NCBI GenBank assembly: GCA_035772405.1
Contig: JAYKKM010000226.1
Coordinates: 1,302,001 to 1,366,000 of the forward strand
DNA: 64,000 bases
Reading direction: 5' to 3'
Source: Chrysogorgia sp. JL179-B06
Taxonomy: Eukaryota > Cnidaria > Anthozoa > Scleralcyonacea > Chrysogorgiidae
The position numbers and the translations under genes were made by a program. This document shows positions 63,110 through 64,000 of this stretch, piece by piece (the first letter of the stretch is position 1; the number at the start of each line of letters is the position of its first letter). The notes below the pieces were generated by a model. That model saw only the letters and a program-made list of their open reading frames with translations. It made no database searches and was not told the DNA's origin.

Positions 63110-63540
63110 TTTAATAACAAATCGGTGTTGGGTCACATGCCGGCCTGTAGGCTATACCATCCCCTAGGATAGGTAAAGTTGTTGGAAGGTCAAACTAATT
63201 TGGAGGGTCGGTGTCCCTGAAGGGATACCTCGGGCAAGGGAATCATACCAACCCAGTAGGGAGTTGCCAGGGCCTGGCAGTGGGATGAGACGCCAAGGTC
63301 TGGCAGTTCAGTAAGTCACCCAGGCCTAGCAGTCCAATGTGGCCATATTGTTAAGTTAGAACCCTGTGGTGATTCCCTGCGCAGCGAGACTGGTCGATTT
63401 GCATGTTGTGCGTTGCTTGAAATCCAGATACGGGACCCCTTACTTCAGGTGACCTGCCTCAATGCCGTTGGTTCCTCATACGCAATGTCCTCCGAATGTC
63501 TGCCCCCTAGAAGTGTCATATACGCTACACCTCTTGTAGT
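63110..63540. other. GC-richer repeat-like block of unknown type
   Basis: Much richer in G and C than its surroundings. GGCCTGGCAGTGGGATGAGA, AGGTCTGGCAGTTCAGTAAG and AGGCCTAGCAGTCCAATG form three spaced copies of a (G/A)GCCTGGCAGT-like motif at about 63270-63335. A short stem, GGTGTCCCTGAAGGGATACC, lies near 63210. It has no open frame and could be the 5' UTR of a LINE or a structured RNA, truncated by the minisatellite. Not recognised. Confidence 0.4.
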
Positions 63541-64000
63541 AATATTATTTATTGCATAAATCCAATTATACTGCTTCGGCTGCATAAAACTAAGAGTTCC
63601 GGCAGAACTGGGCAATTAAACTTTATAATCTTGCCTTCTTGACAAAAAGACTAAAAACTAATGACAATTTGAATACGAATGCATTTTGAATGATTGTTTT
63701 TCATCACTTTTTAACCATACAGTATACATATAGAAATAAGTAAGTTTAACAGTTGCATGGGTAGATGTTTTGATCTTATTTTATGTTATATGAGATATAT
63801 TAATAAATTAGTATTAATTATTGGATGAGTGTAAGCAAAATATCTTAATTTGTCAGTGGCGAGCTACATGCAGTTATTTGGCGATGCCGACAACAGAGGC
63901 AAATAACTGGTCGGGACTCCGGGAGACAGTACTGACAAATCATGATATGATAGACAAATTCAATAATTGATTTATCATTCAATAATAAAAAGGTTGAACT
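63541..64000. other. AT-rich, nothing recognised
   Basis: No gene, repeat or RNA identified to the end of the window. Confidence 0.4.

Overview
The window is eukaryotic. Coding sequence is split by GT/AG introns, GC content is low, and most of the 64 kb is transposable-element debris, nested insertions and simple repeats. A marine invertebrate metazoan, most probably a cnidarian, fits best: a secreted PAN/EGF/fibrinogen-domain gene sits beside CR1/L2-like LINEs, Penelope-like, Polinton/Maverick, hAT-like and Ty3/gypsy-like elements and tRNA-derived SINEs. Species cannot be fixed from sequence alone.

Host gene. One protein-coding gene can be reconstructed, on the minus strand, from 44734 (signal-peptide exon) down to 16115 (stop). 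In order the exons encode a signal peptide, a PAN/apple domain, one EGF domain, a row of calcium-binding-type EGF domains and a fibrinogen C-terminal domain split over two exons. Every exon carries splice sites and all phases match, giving about 557 residues. The EGF exons lie in tandemly duplicated exon-plus-intron units, some of them dead. The last intron is about 14 kb, mostly because of one 11.3-kb nested retrotransposon. A second, decayed copy of the terminal fibrinogen exon lies at 14.3 kb.

Layout. 0-5 kb: decayed Penelope remnant, foldbacks, 17-bp minisatellite. 5-9.7 kb: rearranged hAT/ZMYM1-like (DUF4371) transposase remnants abutting a Polinton DNA polymerase B pseudogene. 10-16 kb: foldbacks, MITEs, minisatellites. 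17.8-29.1 kb: gypsy-2 (+) containing gypsy-1 (-) containing a LINE (+), with exact LTRs and target duplications for the LTR elements. 29-45 kb: host gene exons among MITEs, SINEs and a head-to-head Penelope pair. 45-49 kb: TIR elements, telomere-like repeats, LINE fragment. 49.3-60.9 kb: a LINE interrupted by another LINE and by a 9.28-kb TIR element that holds a very young LTR retrotransposon (identical LTRs) and a hAT-type MITE with a perfect 8-bp duplication. 61-63.1 kb: about 2.1 kb of a 10-bp minisatellite. 63.1-64 kb: GC-richer repeat-like block and plain AT-rich sequence.

The observations most worth checking are a degenerate ubiquitin-like reading frame at the 5' end of the nested LINE, the near-intact LTR element with an LADD polymerase motif, and birth and death of EGF exon units in the host gene.
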